The notes below the pieces were generated by a model. That model worked only from the letters and a program-made list of their open reading frames with translations, ran no database searches and had not been told where the DNA came from. 64,000 nucleotides of DNA from Climacium dendroides (taxonomy: Eukaryota > Streptophyta > Bryopsida > Hypnales > Climaciaceae), in NCBI GenBank assembly GCA_950106755.1, contig OX467092.1:27914582-27978581 (forward strand), read 5' to 3'. Below, in pieces: positions 23,286-35,508 of this stretch (the stretch's first letter is position 1; each line of letters starts with the position of its first letter). The position numbers and the translations under genes were made by a program.

Positions 23286-24729
23286 TCCGATCGGGGCATC
23301 TGGCGGAAAATGGGGTAAACTTCGGTGTAGGTTTAGATGAGTTACATTTGATGTGCGCAATTTCATCCAATTTTTTTTCTTTCAAATTCGAACAATTTGG
23401 CATTATCATCCAATTTTTCTTCAAATTTAACCTATAGATTTGGTGCAGTCCATTTTTTTTTAGGCATTTGGGCCTTCAATTGGCCCAAGAAAACAATGGT
23501 TCATGGTTCAAACAAATTCAATCATCCAAATAACCATAGGATGTTGTAACCCCTACATGCCGAAGCCTTATTTTCAAATTTAAACTTCCTTTAATTTGCT
23601 CTAAATTGAACAAAGAGCCCACATTTTGGTAAGATGTATCAATTTTTTTGGAATTGTAACCATACAAATTCAAACTAGACTTGTTAGAGATTGCATAGGA
23701 AAAGAAAGCACAACAATATCACTTGTACAGTGAAAGATTATAACATTTAACAATGATGCTGTTAAAATCACAAAAAAAAATTGAAGCCTTTTTGGCAAGG
23801 CAAATCTAAAATGTTGGGGACCCAAAGAATATGAGGTTAATGGGCCAAACTTGCCCAATCAATTTATAGCTTTGCAAAATTTACTCTATAATTTTTTAAT
23901 ATGAATTTCCAATATGAATTTTCCTCCAAGACCTACTGTATTTGAGGCTCATTTCCAAAAGCTCTTAATACAAAAGAAAAGTCAAGATTGCACAAGGTAC
24001 CCTTGCATAATATCTCTTTCAGAAAAATCATTGTCCTTTAATTGCAAGATCGGACTTCTCACTTCTGGAGCCAAAAGTAGACTTCAAAAAGAATTTCCCA
24101 AAATTATTACCTCACTAAAATGATGAAAAATAGTTAGGTTTTACTGAACTTCTAAGTTTTGCAAACACCATATTCAATATTTTGGGTCCTCAAGCATTTA
24201 GGGGGTAATTACTATTTTTTTTTAACATGTTAATGAAGCCGACAAACTCGTTGCATGCAAAAAATTAACAACACACCATTAATACCAAACAAAAAACCAT
24301 GCTTCTAAAATCTTGAAGACAATTTACAATTATACATAATACATTGTCCAATTGAATATCTTCAACCATACATGGCAAATTAAAGAATTGGAAGACCATA
24401 CAATTTAAAACAAAAACTTCCCAATCTTGCAAATACCAACTTAAAAAATCACAATTTTCGTAATTGAAGGGTTTTAGACTTTTCTATGCAAAATTGCAAA
24501 CCAACAATGACAAAAGATAGGGACAATTCACACACTTTAAAAATCATTATCAATTAAAATATCCTCGTCAATTACAAAGGCACATAAAAGTCCAACTACA
24601 TTGGCATTCATTGGTCTTAAAAAATCAAAATGGTGCACATATGCTATGCAACTATGTAATTCGCATACATACTACTTGGCATCTATGCATACTACCAGCC
24701 TATATACTTATATGAACTATTCTTGAACT
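23286..24729. other. hAT spacer downstream of the kinase-like gene
   Basis: This is AT-rich non-coding DNA. The part at 23,655-24,010 is clearly related to 27,025-27,395: both carry CAAATTCAAACTAGAC, AAAGAAAGCACAACAATAT and a GGTACCCTTGCA end. It is also related, in inverted orientation, to 29,590-29,790 (GAGGCTCATTTCCAAAAG). These shared spacers show that parts of the element were duplicated internally. Confidence 0.7.
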
Positions 24730-26217
24730 TCAATATGAACCACGGAAGTGTTCATCTGGAACAGGCCAGTTGAATGAAGTACTAAAACGGAAGATGACTT
24801 GTGCCAAAGTACTCTCTTTGTTCTGAACGCGCTTCAAGTAAGTATCAAACACCTGTGCAAATTGTGGATGGAGGTACTTGACATGTGAGCTACTTGATTC
24901 ACGCTGCAATTTGTGATACGCCTCCGACATGCACTGCCTACTGATCCGTTCAGCTAATTTAGCAACAGCATATTGCTCGGATAGCATGGAAAGAGAAGGG
25001 ATGTTTTGCACATCCGCATCTCTTCCGTGTACATAAGTAATACTGGGATCCACCCACCACCTCCTCTTTATAGCTTCGTCTTTTTCAGCTGTTGATGTGA
25101 ATGTATACAACGACTTCATAGGCTCGCTCAACACTGTAGTCATCCCCCAATCACAAACTCCAATGTAAACCCGGGACTCATCTTCAGGAAAATGAAACAT
25201 GATGTTGTCCGGAGAAATGTCGTTGTGGAGATGTCCAGCGGTGTGCACCGCATTCATGATGTGCAGTAATGCCCATGCAAGCTCCACGCGTTTGGCTCTA
25301 AATCGCTTCAGATTTTTAGCAGCAATGATTTCTTCTTCTGTTATACACGGCTCATACAGCACTCGAAGGGCTATATTGTTTGGATAGTCATCATTCCGAC
25401 GCATCATTTCACGCAATGTACCGCCGTTCCACCAGAATGAGTATCCTTCATTCTTTTTGGAATGCACTGCAAAAAAACGTATCACTCCAACATGCGGAAT
25501 CCTTACTGCCATAGTCTCAGTATTGTATTCCATCTTTGCAAAAGCAGGTCGTTCACCTTCTTGGAGAGACATCTTTGCTGCAAACTCCCATGATGGATGA
25601 ATCTCCCCACATCCTTCTATTCGCACTCTCCGAATTGTAGCATAGCCACCCTGCATGATTTTGTTATTTACGGGAATTACCGTGGCCATTTCCGGAAGGG
25701 CTATTAGAAGGCGACGTGTATTTTGTGCTTGGTCCATTCCAGGCTTGCTCGTCCACCAACCAATTGACCCTGCTCTATTCTGCCTCCTCTTAAATGGTTG
25801 GCACCTTTTGGTGAATAAATCCGCTTTCATAATGACATGCTCGAAGGCTTCATCATTTTCGCGTTTCTTCCTCCAATATTTATCCAAAATGACCGAAGTA
25901 TTTCATAATGCATCATGCACCTTGCTGTCAAGAAATTTGGGGAAATTCTTCTTCTCCGTTTCATCAATCCACTGCGGTACATGCTAGGCGTTCAACATCC
26001 TCTGCCTCATATCCACGAAGAATTTCTCGATGCAGTCCTCTTCATATCGCACATATTTAGTGTCAAGAGACACTGTAGTCTCTGTCTCATAAAACTTCAC
26101 AATCAATTCGATTAAGAATGCTTTGCAACTCTCCGAGGGATTCTCCCTTGTCCACTGAATAGAGGGGGCTTCTTCTTTTCCCTTCGGCTCCTTGGAAGCC
26201 TTCTTCGCCCTCGGCAT
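24730..26217 (-). pseudogene. Protein-kinase-like cargo gene with two in-frame stops
   Basis: From the ATG at 26,217 one minus frame runs to TAA at 24,730, interrupted by TAG (25,984-25,986) and TGA (25,903-25,905). The N-terminus is basic (MPRAKKASKEPKGKEE). After the second stop, 385 codons are open. Counting from 25,887: a glycine-rich loop MQGGYATIRRV at 78-88, the lysine in WEFAAKMSL at 105, the catalytic loop HNDISPDNIMFH at 221-232 (an HRD variant with Asp and Asn kept), and CDWGM at 245-249 in place of DFG. The residues needed for catalysis are therefore present, although the family is atypical. Its targets are unknown. It lies inside the hAT with a GGACGG cluster upstream. Confidence 0.75.
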
Positions 26218-26395
26218 GTTGATAACCCGGTAGAATGATGAACGTCAAAGTTTTATAAAAAAATTGGCAAGAGTTACCCCAAATATTAGACTCTTACCCA
26301 CCCAAAGAAAGGAGCCATTGGAGGTCAAACCACCAGCTCTCCGCTCTCTCTTGCATGCAAGGGGGAAGGCAAAAGTGAGAGCGGACAGTCCATCC

Positions 26396-26775
26396 GCTTG
26401 TCTTATATGAGGCGGACGGCCTCATTCCAGTCCTACAGCGGACGGAGGCCGTCCGATCGGGCGGACGGACTGGCCGTCCGCCTCTTCCTGGCCATCCGAT
26501 CGGACGGTCTAGGGTTGGCGGCCGCCTCGTCCGGTCCGCACGATCGAACAGAGGCCGTTCGCCTCTTCTTGGCCGTCCGAGCGGACGGTTTAGGGTTGGC
26601 GGACGCCTCGTCCGGTCCGCACGGTCGAACAGAGGCCGTCCGATCAAGTGGACGGGGTGGCCGTCCGCCCCCTCTGGCCCGTCCGATCGGGCGGACGGGG
26701 TGGCCGTGCGCCCCCTTTGGCCCGTCCGATCGGGCGGACGAACAGTCTGCGTGATCGGACGGTCCAAAGGGGGCG
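26396..26775. promoter_or_regulatory. GGACGG cluster 2, upstream of the kinase-like gene
   Basis: GGACGG and CCGTCC occur in both orientations, often as GTCCGATCGGGCGGACGG, about 180-560 bp before the kinase-like start codon. The same motif fills both hAT ends. The position suggests promoter or enhancer use, which is inference. Open frames within it are compositional. Confidence 0.7.
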
Positions 26776-27630
26776 ATTTTTAGATCATCCGCTTCATTTC
26801 TACTATCTCATTTTTAGGGTGATTTTTCCCCCTTTTCATTCAATAAGCTTCATGTAGGTCTTCTTGTTTGGGAGGAATTGGGCATTTGGGCATTTCAATG
26901 CCTAATAATTAAAAAAATAGACCCAAGGCTTCTTCTCAACTTTCTTCAATTTCTTGAAATTTTTACTTCTAAAGAAATGTCAATATTTTCATTACATTTA
27001 TCATTTTCTTGGAATTTCGAGTTTTTAACCGTACAAATTCAAACTAGACATACTAGACATTATGGAAAAAAAGAAAGCACAACAATATCCCTTATGGAGT
27101 TAAAAATTATAATGTTTACCTATGAGGGTGTTCAAATTGCAAAAAAGAGTTCAAATATTTCTTGCAAGTCAAACCATTGAACTTCGTGACACAAAAAATT
27201 GGAAGGCTTAATGTGTATAAGCTCAATTACATTAGGGCTAATCAAAATCCACAATACTATTATACAATTCTTCCAAATGAATTTGGATTCTAATTTATTT
27301 TCCAGAACTAATTGCATTTCAATCTCATTTCCAACTTCCAAGAGCAGGTAAAGAATACAGAAAGTCAACATTGCATTCGGTACCCTTGCACTAAATCTAA
27401 AAAAGAAAAAACATTGTCAAGCATTTCCAAGAAGAGATTTTTGATACTACAACTAAACATGTTCAATAGATGTGCATGTTCAAAGTTTTAAATAGTGACA
27501 TCATTGACCACTAATGGTCACAAAAGTGGTCACCAAAATACATTTAAACAATAATAGTAAATCCATAACCTCCGAATAAGTCAAAAGACATCTTCTACTC
27601 TACCCTTAAATAGTTAAACTACATTATACT
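26776..27630. other. hAT spacer between the two minus-strand cargo genes
   Basis: This is AT-rich non-coding DNA. Positions 27,025-27,395 match the spacer at 23,655-24,010 in the same orientation, with many substitutions. The repeat of the order spacer, gene, GGACGG cluster suggests module duplication. Confidence 0.65.
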
Positions 27631-28737
27631 CTATTCTGAATCCGAACTACTATCGTCATTTCGACCTTCGGGTGTGGGACCGAAGCCACCACATCGCCCA
27701 TATCCGCCAGACCCTCCTCCTTATCCGTAATCGGAGAAGTATGGACCCCCAAATGGTGGAGGTGGAGGAGGTGATGCATTTGCCTCGGCCCCTCTTGTCC
27801 CTCGTTCGCTTGAGCCGGTGTAGTATGAGCTTCCATGAGGCCCATATGAGTCCGGCCCTCCCGTCCCCGGATAGAATTGCGACCCACCATATTGAGATCC
27901 ACCGTAGTCCATGAACCTTGTGCTTCCATGGCTTTCTCGTATGTTTTGGAAGTCATCGTGGAGGCCAGGGCTAAAATGCAAACTTCCTCCTCCATATTGC
28001 GGGCAATGCACATCACGATCATGACGAGGTGGTGACCGTTGTTGACGCGGGCGACCTTGATCCAAAATACTATTTCTTGTTGCCTCTCGCAATTGATTTT
28101 GGAAGTCCAAGTATTCGCGCTCTTCTCGACGTACGTGCCTTTGTGGAAGTGGAGGTGGAGGTGGTAAGTCTTCTTCGTCATCATCATCATTGTCCTCTGC
28201 ATCTGGCAATGGTTCCGGAGGAAATCCAAATTGACCCCGATTAGACCACTCCGGCATGCAATCGCTTGGGCCAACCCAATTGGTGTCTATCACCGTTTTG
28301 TCACAGCTCAATTTGGTCTTCTTGTCCTTTGCAGGCACCGTACGCCAATCCACATCTTTCTGGAGTACAATCTCCGCCCAAATCATTGCCATGGTGGAAT
28401 AGTTCATGATATTTGGTTTGGAAGTACCTAGACCGCAAGATGCCCAAATCTCCTCGTATCTCTGCTTGAAATGTTCACTCTTGCAAGTGTTCATGGGACC
28501 TTCCCACCGTCTCACTTGTCTCTCTAATACAACCGTGTTATCTGCTGGCCAGAGTTTCGCAATGTGTGACATTTTCACATACTCTCGGCACGTTGTGCAA
28601 GTCCATACTGCTTTGGGCTCGTATTGCCATCCCTCTTCAGCCACACAGAAGTGGTTGAAGTAGGCGTCCCAATCCATGTCTTGTGATTTTCCCTTTGTAC
28701 TCTTCTTCAGCGGATTGGGAAATCCTTTTGGAGCCAT
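27631..28737 (-). pseudogene. CREYVKM-family cargo protein 1, one in-frame TAA
   Basis: The first ATG in frame is at 28,737 (MAPKGFPNPLKKS). The frame runs to TAG at 27,631, with a single internal TAA at 27,721-27,723, and reading on gives the natural-looking acidic end DDSSSDSE. The conserved part reads WTCTTCREYVKMSHIAKLWP, then NYSTMAMIWAEIVLQKDVDW. Both blocks recur in the plus-strand gene at 31,882 (CRKYVKMYHIGKLWPRE; INYSLAGMVYAELILGRQVDW). The rest is an acidic linker and a Gly/Ser/Tyr/Pro-rich tail. I recognise no known domain. The conserved block could be a binding module shared by both cargo proteins. The tail suggests a disordered region. Confidence 0.65.
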
Positions 28738-28924
28738 GGTAATCCTTCTTTTCTGCACCGAATGCAATGTTTGAGTGAGAAGTTTACAATTTCTATAATT
28801 GAGAAGGTGATGAAGAGATTACAAAAAATTAAGTTAATTCATTCACAGTTGTTCACGCTCCAAGTCGGAAGGGGCTCACAGATACCAATTGGCGCTGGAT
28901 GTGCCCACTCCGCAAGGGAAACAA

Positions 28925-29225
28925 CTGCGCGGAATGGGCCGTCCGCGCCCCTCTTTATACCGTCCGCCGATGCTGACATCACTGCCCAAATCCAACGGGC
29001 GGACGGGCCGACCGCCAGATCGGACGGGCAATATGCCCCGGCGCGTCCAATCGCACGGCCTCGACGGACTATGGACGACTGCATCGGACGGAGCCCGCAG
29101 ATGGACGCTCTGACCGCGCGGCGGACGGACAGCGGGCGGCGGACTGTCAGACGGATAGCGGACGGACAGCGGACGGGAGGACGGACAGCGGACAGGTGGA
29201 CGGCGGACGAGCGGATGACGAACGG
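28925..29225. promoter_or_regulatory. GGACGG cluster 3, upstream of CREYVKM gene 1
   Basis: GCGGACGG and GGACAGCGGACGG units, mostly in plus orientation, lie about 190-490 bp before the start codon at 28,737. The open frames on both strands here are compositional. Confidence 0.7.
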
Positions 29226-30506
29226 GCCGTTCTTATACACATTGAAGTTCATCATGCTCGAGTCAGATTCGTTAAAAATTAATTAAAAAATAAAATAAAT
29301 ATGGCATGTAGTGAAATTTTCAGAATTTATAACAGGACATAAGTTGAAATCTCAAAAAAAATTGATGAAAACAAATTGAAATCTCATATAAAATCTTAAT
29401 TAAATGAATTAAAGCGTCCTAAATACTAAATAAGAAAGAAAATTATCTATGAGAATAGAGATTCTAAGTCTAATAATACTTAACCAAGTTGCTATTCCTA
29501 GTAGTTTATATATATATATAAGTTTATCTTAAATCTAACTTTAGCATCAAAAATCCAATTTTCAAAATGATTGATTATGATTTTCTTATTCAAGATTTTG
29601 TACAAGAGTTTCCATCACAAACTTGACTTTCATAGTGTTGAGGGCTTTTGGAAATGAGCCTCAAATACACTAACTCTTGGAGAAAAACCACATTAAAGAT
29701 TCATTTAAAAAATTGTAGAGTAGATTTTGAAATGCACGTTAGGCCCTTCATCCTCATATTTTTTTGGTGACTTGATTTCCTTCATATTTTTTAAATCATT
29801 CTGTAATTAGTTATGGAGGGCGAATAAGTTGAAAAGCAACGGTCATTAAAAGTGACCATGTCCTAAAATGTGCTAGTACATTCACTAAAGCAAAATGTAC
29901 CTCTCCGTCATGATCACTCTTAGAGCACGGGTGTTCTTAGAGCAACTCCCTTATGGATTTACTTAATTTAATTTTAAAGGAAAATCATCTAAGTGACTAC
30001 AATAAAGTACCTATGTTTTAGCATTAAACATGTTGATTACAAATGCATATTCTATATAAGAGGAAAATCAAAATATTAAATCTTTATTTTATTTTTAAGT
30101 AATCAATAAATAAACTTCTTTTTGTATTTTAGAAATAAAATGTATAGAAAAAAAAAGAAAAATGAAACAAAAGAAAAAAATCTTTGTTTTTAATTAAAAA
30201 AGAAATAAAAGATAAACATGCATATTTTTATTGACGTTTTTTAATTGAGCCTTGATAAAATTGAAGAGCATATGAATTGAAAATCCGGCCCAAGGGGTTT
30301 AGACTTTAGATTAAGTAGGGCCGGATGGAAAAAATTGGGGCCGGATTGAAGAATGGATCGAAGGCAAATCCGGCCGGACTTTCATCCGGCCTTAGGCACA
30401 GTATAAACCCAGGCTTAGATAAAAGAAGAACTTATACATTATACAAATAGAAACTAAAATTTTTTTATTGCTTCACGTTGCAAATTCTCCAAGAAAATAA
30501 AATAAA

Positions 30507-30539
<33 letters not shown>

Positions 30540-31300
30540 ACAAAAAAAAATGAAAACAAAAACAAAAAACACACAAAAACATATCTTTTATAGATTAGAA
30601 GATTATAATGCTTTTCACAATGAGTAAGGATTTTACAGTTCTACTAATTTCAGAAATGTTGTGAAGTCTTACACTCTTTGTATATCCTTACTTTTAAAAC
30701 AATCCTAATCAAAAAAGGGCATTACAAAATACAGTACAAACATGGCGTTGCAGTGTGTGACATGCATAAGTTATATACATTTTTGGCTTCTCTATAAGTC
30801 CATATGTACAAAACACCTTGAAGTCAATGGAAATTGTCCATGACGTTCAAAACTAGAACCAAAACCAAACCCCTTGAAGTAATTGTTGTGATTGTAGCAC
30901 CATCTCAATTTGGTCAATTGGGAATTATAACGTTTCACTTCATCACTAATATTGATCATGTTTTTGTTTTTTTCTTTCCCTTCGAAATATCCTACATGAT
31001 GAAAAAATAAATCAAAAAATAATATCCTTTATATCTAGTTAAAATTTGTATGCATACAATTTCAAATGAATATTACAAATTTACAATTTGCTCAAAACAA
31101 TGGCGTAATCTGAAATGTAGGAGACTAAGAGTTGAAGGTTTTAGGGTTTTAGGGTTCTAGGGTTTAGGGTCTCACTGTAAACTTCAAAGAACTCTAAATG
31201 ATTATTTAAAATCTGATTATAACTTGTCTATTTCTTATTTTCTGGGTTAATGAGAAAAGCATAGGATGCTGAAACTTTAATTGACCCCCAAAAAATGACA
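29226..31300. other. AT-rich centre of the hAT element
   Basis: No gene is visible. The segment separates two minus-strand from two plus-strand cargo genes. It contains TA microsatellites (near 29,506 and 30,515-30,540), an inverted copy of the 23.8-24.0 kb spacer at 29,590-29,790, a patch of GGCCGGAT/ATCCGGCC repeats at 30,285-30,400, and a degenerate AGGGTTT run near 31,135-31,175. Confidence 0.6.
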
Positions 31301-31307
31301 GTAAGTA

Positions 31308-31610
31308 AAGGCGGACGAGAAGAATCCTAGGCTTTATGCCAAATTGTCAAAAATTTGGACGCCTCGAAATAATAGGCGACGGGCTAGGTGGATGGGGCGG
31401 TCAGACGCAGTCGGGTCGTCCGCCGGGCGGACCGGGACCGGGCCAGCCGACCGCTTCGTCGGCGGACGGGGCAGCTTCGTCCACCCGTCCGCCGGCCGCT
31501 TCGACGGCGGACGGGGCAGCTCCGTCCGCCGGCTCGGGCCACGTCCGCGTGGTCCGGGATAGGTCCGGTCCCGGGCCTCTTTTAGGTCTGGGAGCGGACG
31601 GGTATATTGG
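31308..31610. promoter_or_regulatory. GGACGG cluster 4, upstream of the CREYVKM-RING gene
   Basis: Mixed-orientation CGTCCGCC/GGCGGACGG units lie 270-570 bp before the ATG at 31,882. All six frames are open across it because of base composition, so none is called a gene. Confidence 0.7.
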
Positions 31611-31881
31611 CGGAAGGCCAACACACATCTCCTCACTTTCACTCTTCCATTTGGGAATCACTGCCACGTCGGATGTGCTACTATTGCTTCACGCGCTAGT
31701 TGCTCCTATGTGGTGAAGAGTGGGGATCATATTTTGATCATACTACATTGGATTTTGGTCCTTGGTTACTTACATATGTTTGGAGACAGTGAAGCACATT
31801 ATATATTTTGAGAGAACGGGGATTATATATTGGAAATTTCCATTCTAAAATTGCAAGTGAGTACTCGACAATCAAGCAGTC

Positions 31882-34800
31882 ATGGCGGGGGCAAGTAGTG
31901 CTGCAACTGAAGGCAAGAAGAAGTCAAAGCCGAAGGGCGTTGGTCATGAGCTACGGTTTGACATTTTGGATGACGTCAACATCAAGGCTGAGACGGGTTG
32001 GGAAAAAGAGGATGTGGAGTATTGGACCTCTAAATTGTGCCGCAAATACGTGAAAATGTATCACATTGGGAAGTTGTGGCCTCGAGAGTGTCACCCTCTT
32101 CACACCCGTGAATATTGTTTTAAACCATTGAATTGCCTCAATGATCATTTTGTGCACCGTTCGATGGAAGTGTGGAAGGCCTTATTTCCGGAGAAGGCTA
32201 TGAGCAAGGGCAAAATTAACTACAGCTTGGCAGGCATGGTTTACGCTGAACTCATACTGGGCCGTCAAGTGGATTGGAGTACGTATCCTACGATAGCGAC
32301 ATTGCCACTTGCGATTGGCAGACGTCAGAAACACATCCCTAATATGTTTCTTCCGAAGGCGCAACTTCCTGAAGCAAGTGAAAAAAAGAAAGCATTAGAG
32401 GATGCTGTGGAATCAATTCAGATCCTTCTTGAAATCCAAGTGCGTCGTACGGAAGTATTGAATGGAAAGAAAATGGCGGTAGAACCGGTTTGTATGGGGG
32501 ACCCCACAAAAGGAAGCACTTGTCTTGTGGACGATGTGGAGGGAGAGGTGTTTTTGACTCCACCGACGGATTTGAACCCTACACAAAACGTGTTAGAAGG
32601 GGTGCCAGAAAGCAACGTTGCAATGAAGCTCCCTCGGCCAACAGAACATGGATCTACATCGATGTCACAGAAGCACCAAGAAGAGGATCCTATAAAAGAC
32701 ATTGAAGATAGAGAAGACATTCAAGACGTGAAGGAGGCTCACGCTTGTATTGACCGGTTTTTAGCAGACACAGCACAAGACATTATGTTCTATGTCCCTC
32801 CGTCTCCTAAATCAAGGAAAAAATCAAGCCTACTGTCCAGACCTGAAAATGCAATTCGGACTTCACCAAACCAAAATGAAGAGCATCCAACTCAACCGAC
32901 AGATGTAAGGATGGACTCTCAAGACGAGGCTGCTGTAAACAACGACAAAGAGACCCCGATTATCCAAGATCATCCGTTGCTAGCTTTGTTGGGCCCAGAG
33001 GATCTCAAGACTCTACAAAAGATGCCTCCATTAGAAGAGATGGAGAACTTGTTGCAGTGTTCCCTCCGATGGAATCAATTTGAAATTCAGAAAGAAGCAA
33101 CAAATGGCGGAAATGAAGGGAGCACTATAAACGAAGGTGGCCCTGAGCATGTAGGAGGAAATCCTAATGAAGGTGGCACTACAAATGAAGGACGCAGCTC
33201 CACTTTAGGCAATTCAACAGCAGGATTTGGCGAGATATTTAGAACGGCGTATTCTCTATCATGTACAGCTAGAGTTGTGGCTGTATTGACGCCTGCTCTT
33301 GCGCAAATAACTGATACATTTACGAAAATGACACCATCCGTTCTTCATGGTGCTTTGACTTTCAGAAAGTTTGTCGAGTTTGCGGACAAACTACAAGTCG
33401 AGAAGTTGGAAGACCTTAAGCAAAAAAAATTTTTGGAATAGCAGAATTTGGAGTTGAAGGAGGTGCATTACTCCAAAGAAGATCATGATGACCTCAAGGC
33501 AAAGTATGAGATATTGGAGAGCAAATACAACACATTGTATTGGAGGCCGACCCCAAACTTGAAGCCCTTGGGTAATGACTATGAGAGTGTCAAGAAAAAT
33601 AACAAGACTTTGAAGCGAACGAATGACAATTTGAAGGCCATGAATGAGAATCTCAAGGCTATGAATGAGAAGTTGGTGTTGGAGTTGAAGACATGCAAAG
33701 AGATGTTAGAAGAGCATCGCAAAACATTGTGGACATTACAGAACGAGAAGGCAGGTCAACAATCGCCTGGCGGAATAGGGCTATTAGAGGCAAGTGAACC
33801 AACACAAGAGAGTGATCAACTATCTCTTCCTCTTGACGAGGGCAAAGCTGAGGATGGGACCGTAGAACTCCGACAGCGCATTCCGAGTCCAAAATCTATA
33901 GTTCTCCCCTCATTTGAAGATGCTTCCATGCAATTACAAAATTCGGAAGTTGAAGAGTTAAAGCATCAATTGGACTTGGCAGTTCGAGGAAAGAATGAGG
34001 CCGAATCAACAATGAAACGAACGATGGAAGTAGGGGTACTAAGTGAAATCCTTCCAAAGGAAAATGCGGATTTACGATGGATGATGTGGGCGCGACAACT
34101 ACAAGATCATTCCTCAGTATCATCCGGACTCATGAACAAGCTCTTGAGGTATGCATTGCAATCAGACACAGCATACGAGAATGTCAAGAGTTCTTATGAG
34201 CGTTTTGTGGAGAAGTTGGAGGAGGAAAGAAAGGACCCTGATTTAAAACTTACGGTTTGGGGGAACATGGATAGGATGTATGAGCGGCTAAACCACGGAA
34301 AGACCTATGATACGGAGAACATTGATTGGACTTTGGAAGCGGAGGAAGGATGGGTCCCTTATGGCATGTTGTCAGCTCACTTCCAGCAACATGAGAAGGA
34401 GCTTGTGCCAGGAAGTTTTCCAAATACTCCCATCTTGGAGGATCATTGTTCTCTTTGCCAAGGTTGTTTTGGGCCCGAAGGAGCTATAGCATTGGGATAG
34501 TGTCGCCATACATTCCATGTGTTTTGCATTCAAAGATTGGCGGAATTTCAACGCCGTTGTCCCGAATGCCGTATTCCTCTGAGTCCAAGGCTGTATGAAA
34601 TGCTAGGGATTTTGTACCGTATGCCTACGGGGCACGAATACAATCGATGGAACCTTCCACTTGACCAAGAGCCATACAAATTTCAGAACTATTTGCATTG
34701 GGGGAAACCAATGAAGTGGGATGCTCGATCACAAATATATGAGCTATGCGATGGCCCATTTTCCACCAAAGATAAATTCTTTTGGATGACGTCTGACGTG

Positions 34801-35508
34801 GAGGTTGAGTTGCGTGCCTTCGAGATTAAGAACAGCGAGGCTCGAGAGTTGTTCTGTCGCAGCATGGGCGGACATTGGAGCACACAACACCAAAAGTTCT
34901 TTCGAATTCCCGAGAAGGAATGGAAGAGAGAGGGTCCAAATGACCTCTTGGTGGAGGTTGAGCATGATCCAAAAGTCATAAAGCAATTTGTGGGCTACAA
35001 TACGGATTTGATAGGGCGGGCCCTCATTTTGTCGAAGTTGGAAGAAGCAGCAAGAGTTCGTTCTGTGGTAGACCTAAACGGTAAATCATCTACAGAGCAT
35101 AAGATGGAAGACGTTGCAAGGGCATTTGACATGAACATGAAGGACATTATAACCAAGTGGAGGAAGTATCTAGGAGAGGGAGGCGAACAAACTTGGATGA
35201 TGAAAAGCGAGGATGAAATGATAAAACAATTGATGGATGACATAGATTGTGTTGTGAGGGCTTTGAGGGCCCACGAAGTGGAGCTGTCTCCAAAGAAGAA
35301 GAATAAATGGAAGATTGAAGAGGAGGATGACCACTCTCCGGAAACCAAACGACAATTTGAGAGGGTTGACATGCAGGTACAAGCTAACCGCGGAGGGAGC
35401 AGCCATGGAAATAGTCCGCAACCGGTGCCTCGTCGAACAAGTAGAAGACTCTTGGCGAGGGAGGGGACATCTCGTGATGCCGAAGAAGATAATAGTGTGT
35501 TGAAGTAA
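31882..35508 (+). pseudogene. CREYVKM-coiled-coil-RING-H2 cargo gene, two in-frame TAGs
   Basis: One plus frame of 1,209 codons runs from ATG 31,882 to TAA 35,506, with TAG at 33,439 and at 34,498. Three domains follow in order. First is the CREYVKM block (CRKYVKMYHIGKLWPRE near residue 52). Second, from about 33,450, is a Lys/Glu/Asn-rich coiled coil (repeats of NDNLKAMNENLKAMNEKL). Third is a RING-H2 finger at 34,444-34,590: CSLC, then C-R-H-T-F-H-V-F-C, then CPEC. The second TAG falls inside the RING, one codon before the third ligand Cys. A basic, charged C-terminus follows. RING-H2 proteins are usually ubiquitin ligases; that role here is inferred from the family. The stops look like nonsense changes (CAG or TGG to TAG). 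Readthrough would restore the finger. Confidence 0.75.

Noticed and set aside
22643..23424. Several long Arg/Pro/Ser or Gly/Arg/Asp-rich open frames on both strands
   Set aside because: They are forced by the GGACGG tandem composition, which removes stops in all frames; the same happens at 26.4, 28.9, 31.4 and 40.2 kb.
30285..30400. A separate transposon marked by GGCCGGAT/ATCCGGCC repeats
   Set aside because: No matching ends or target duplication could be found around the patch.
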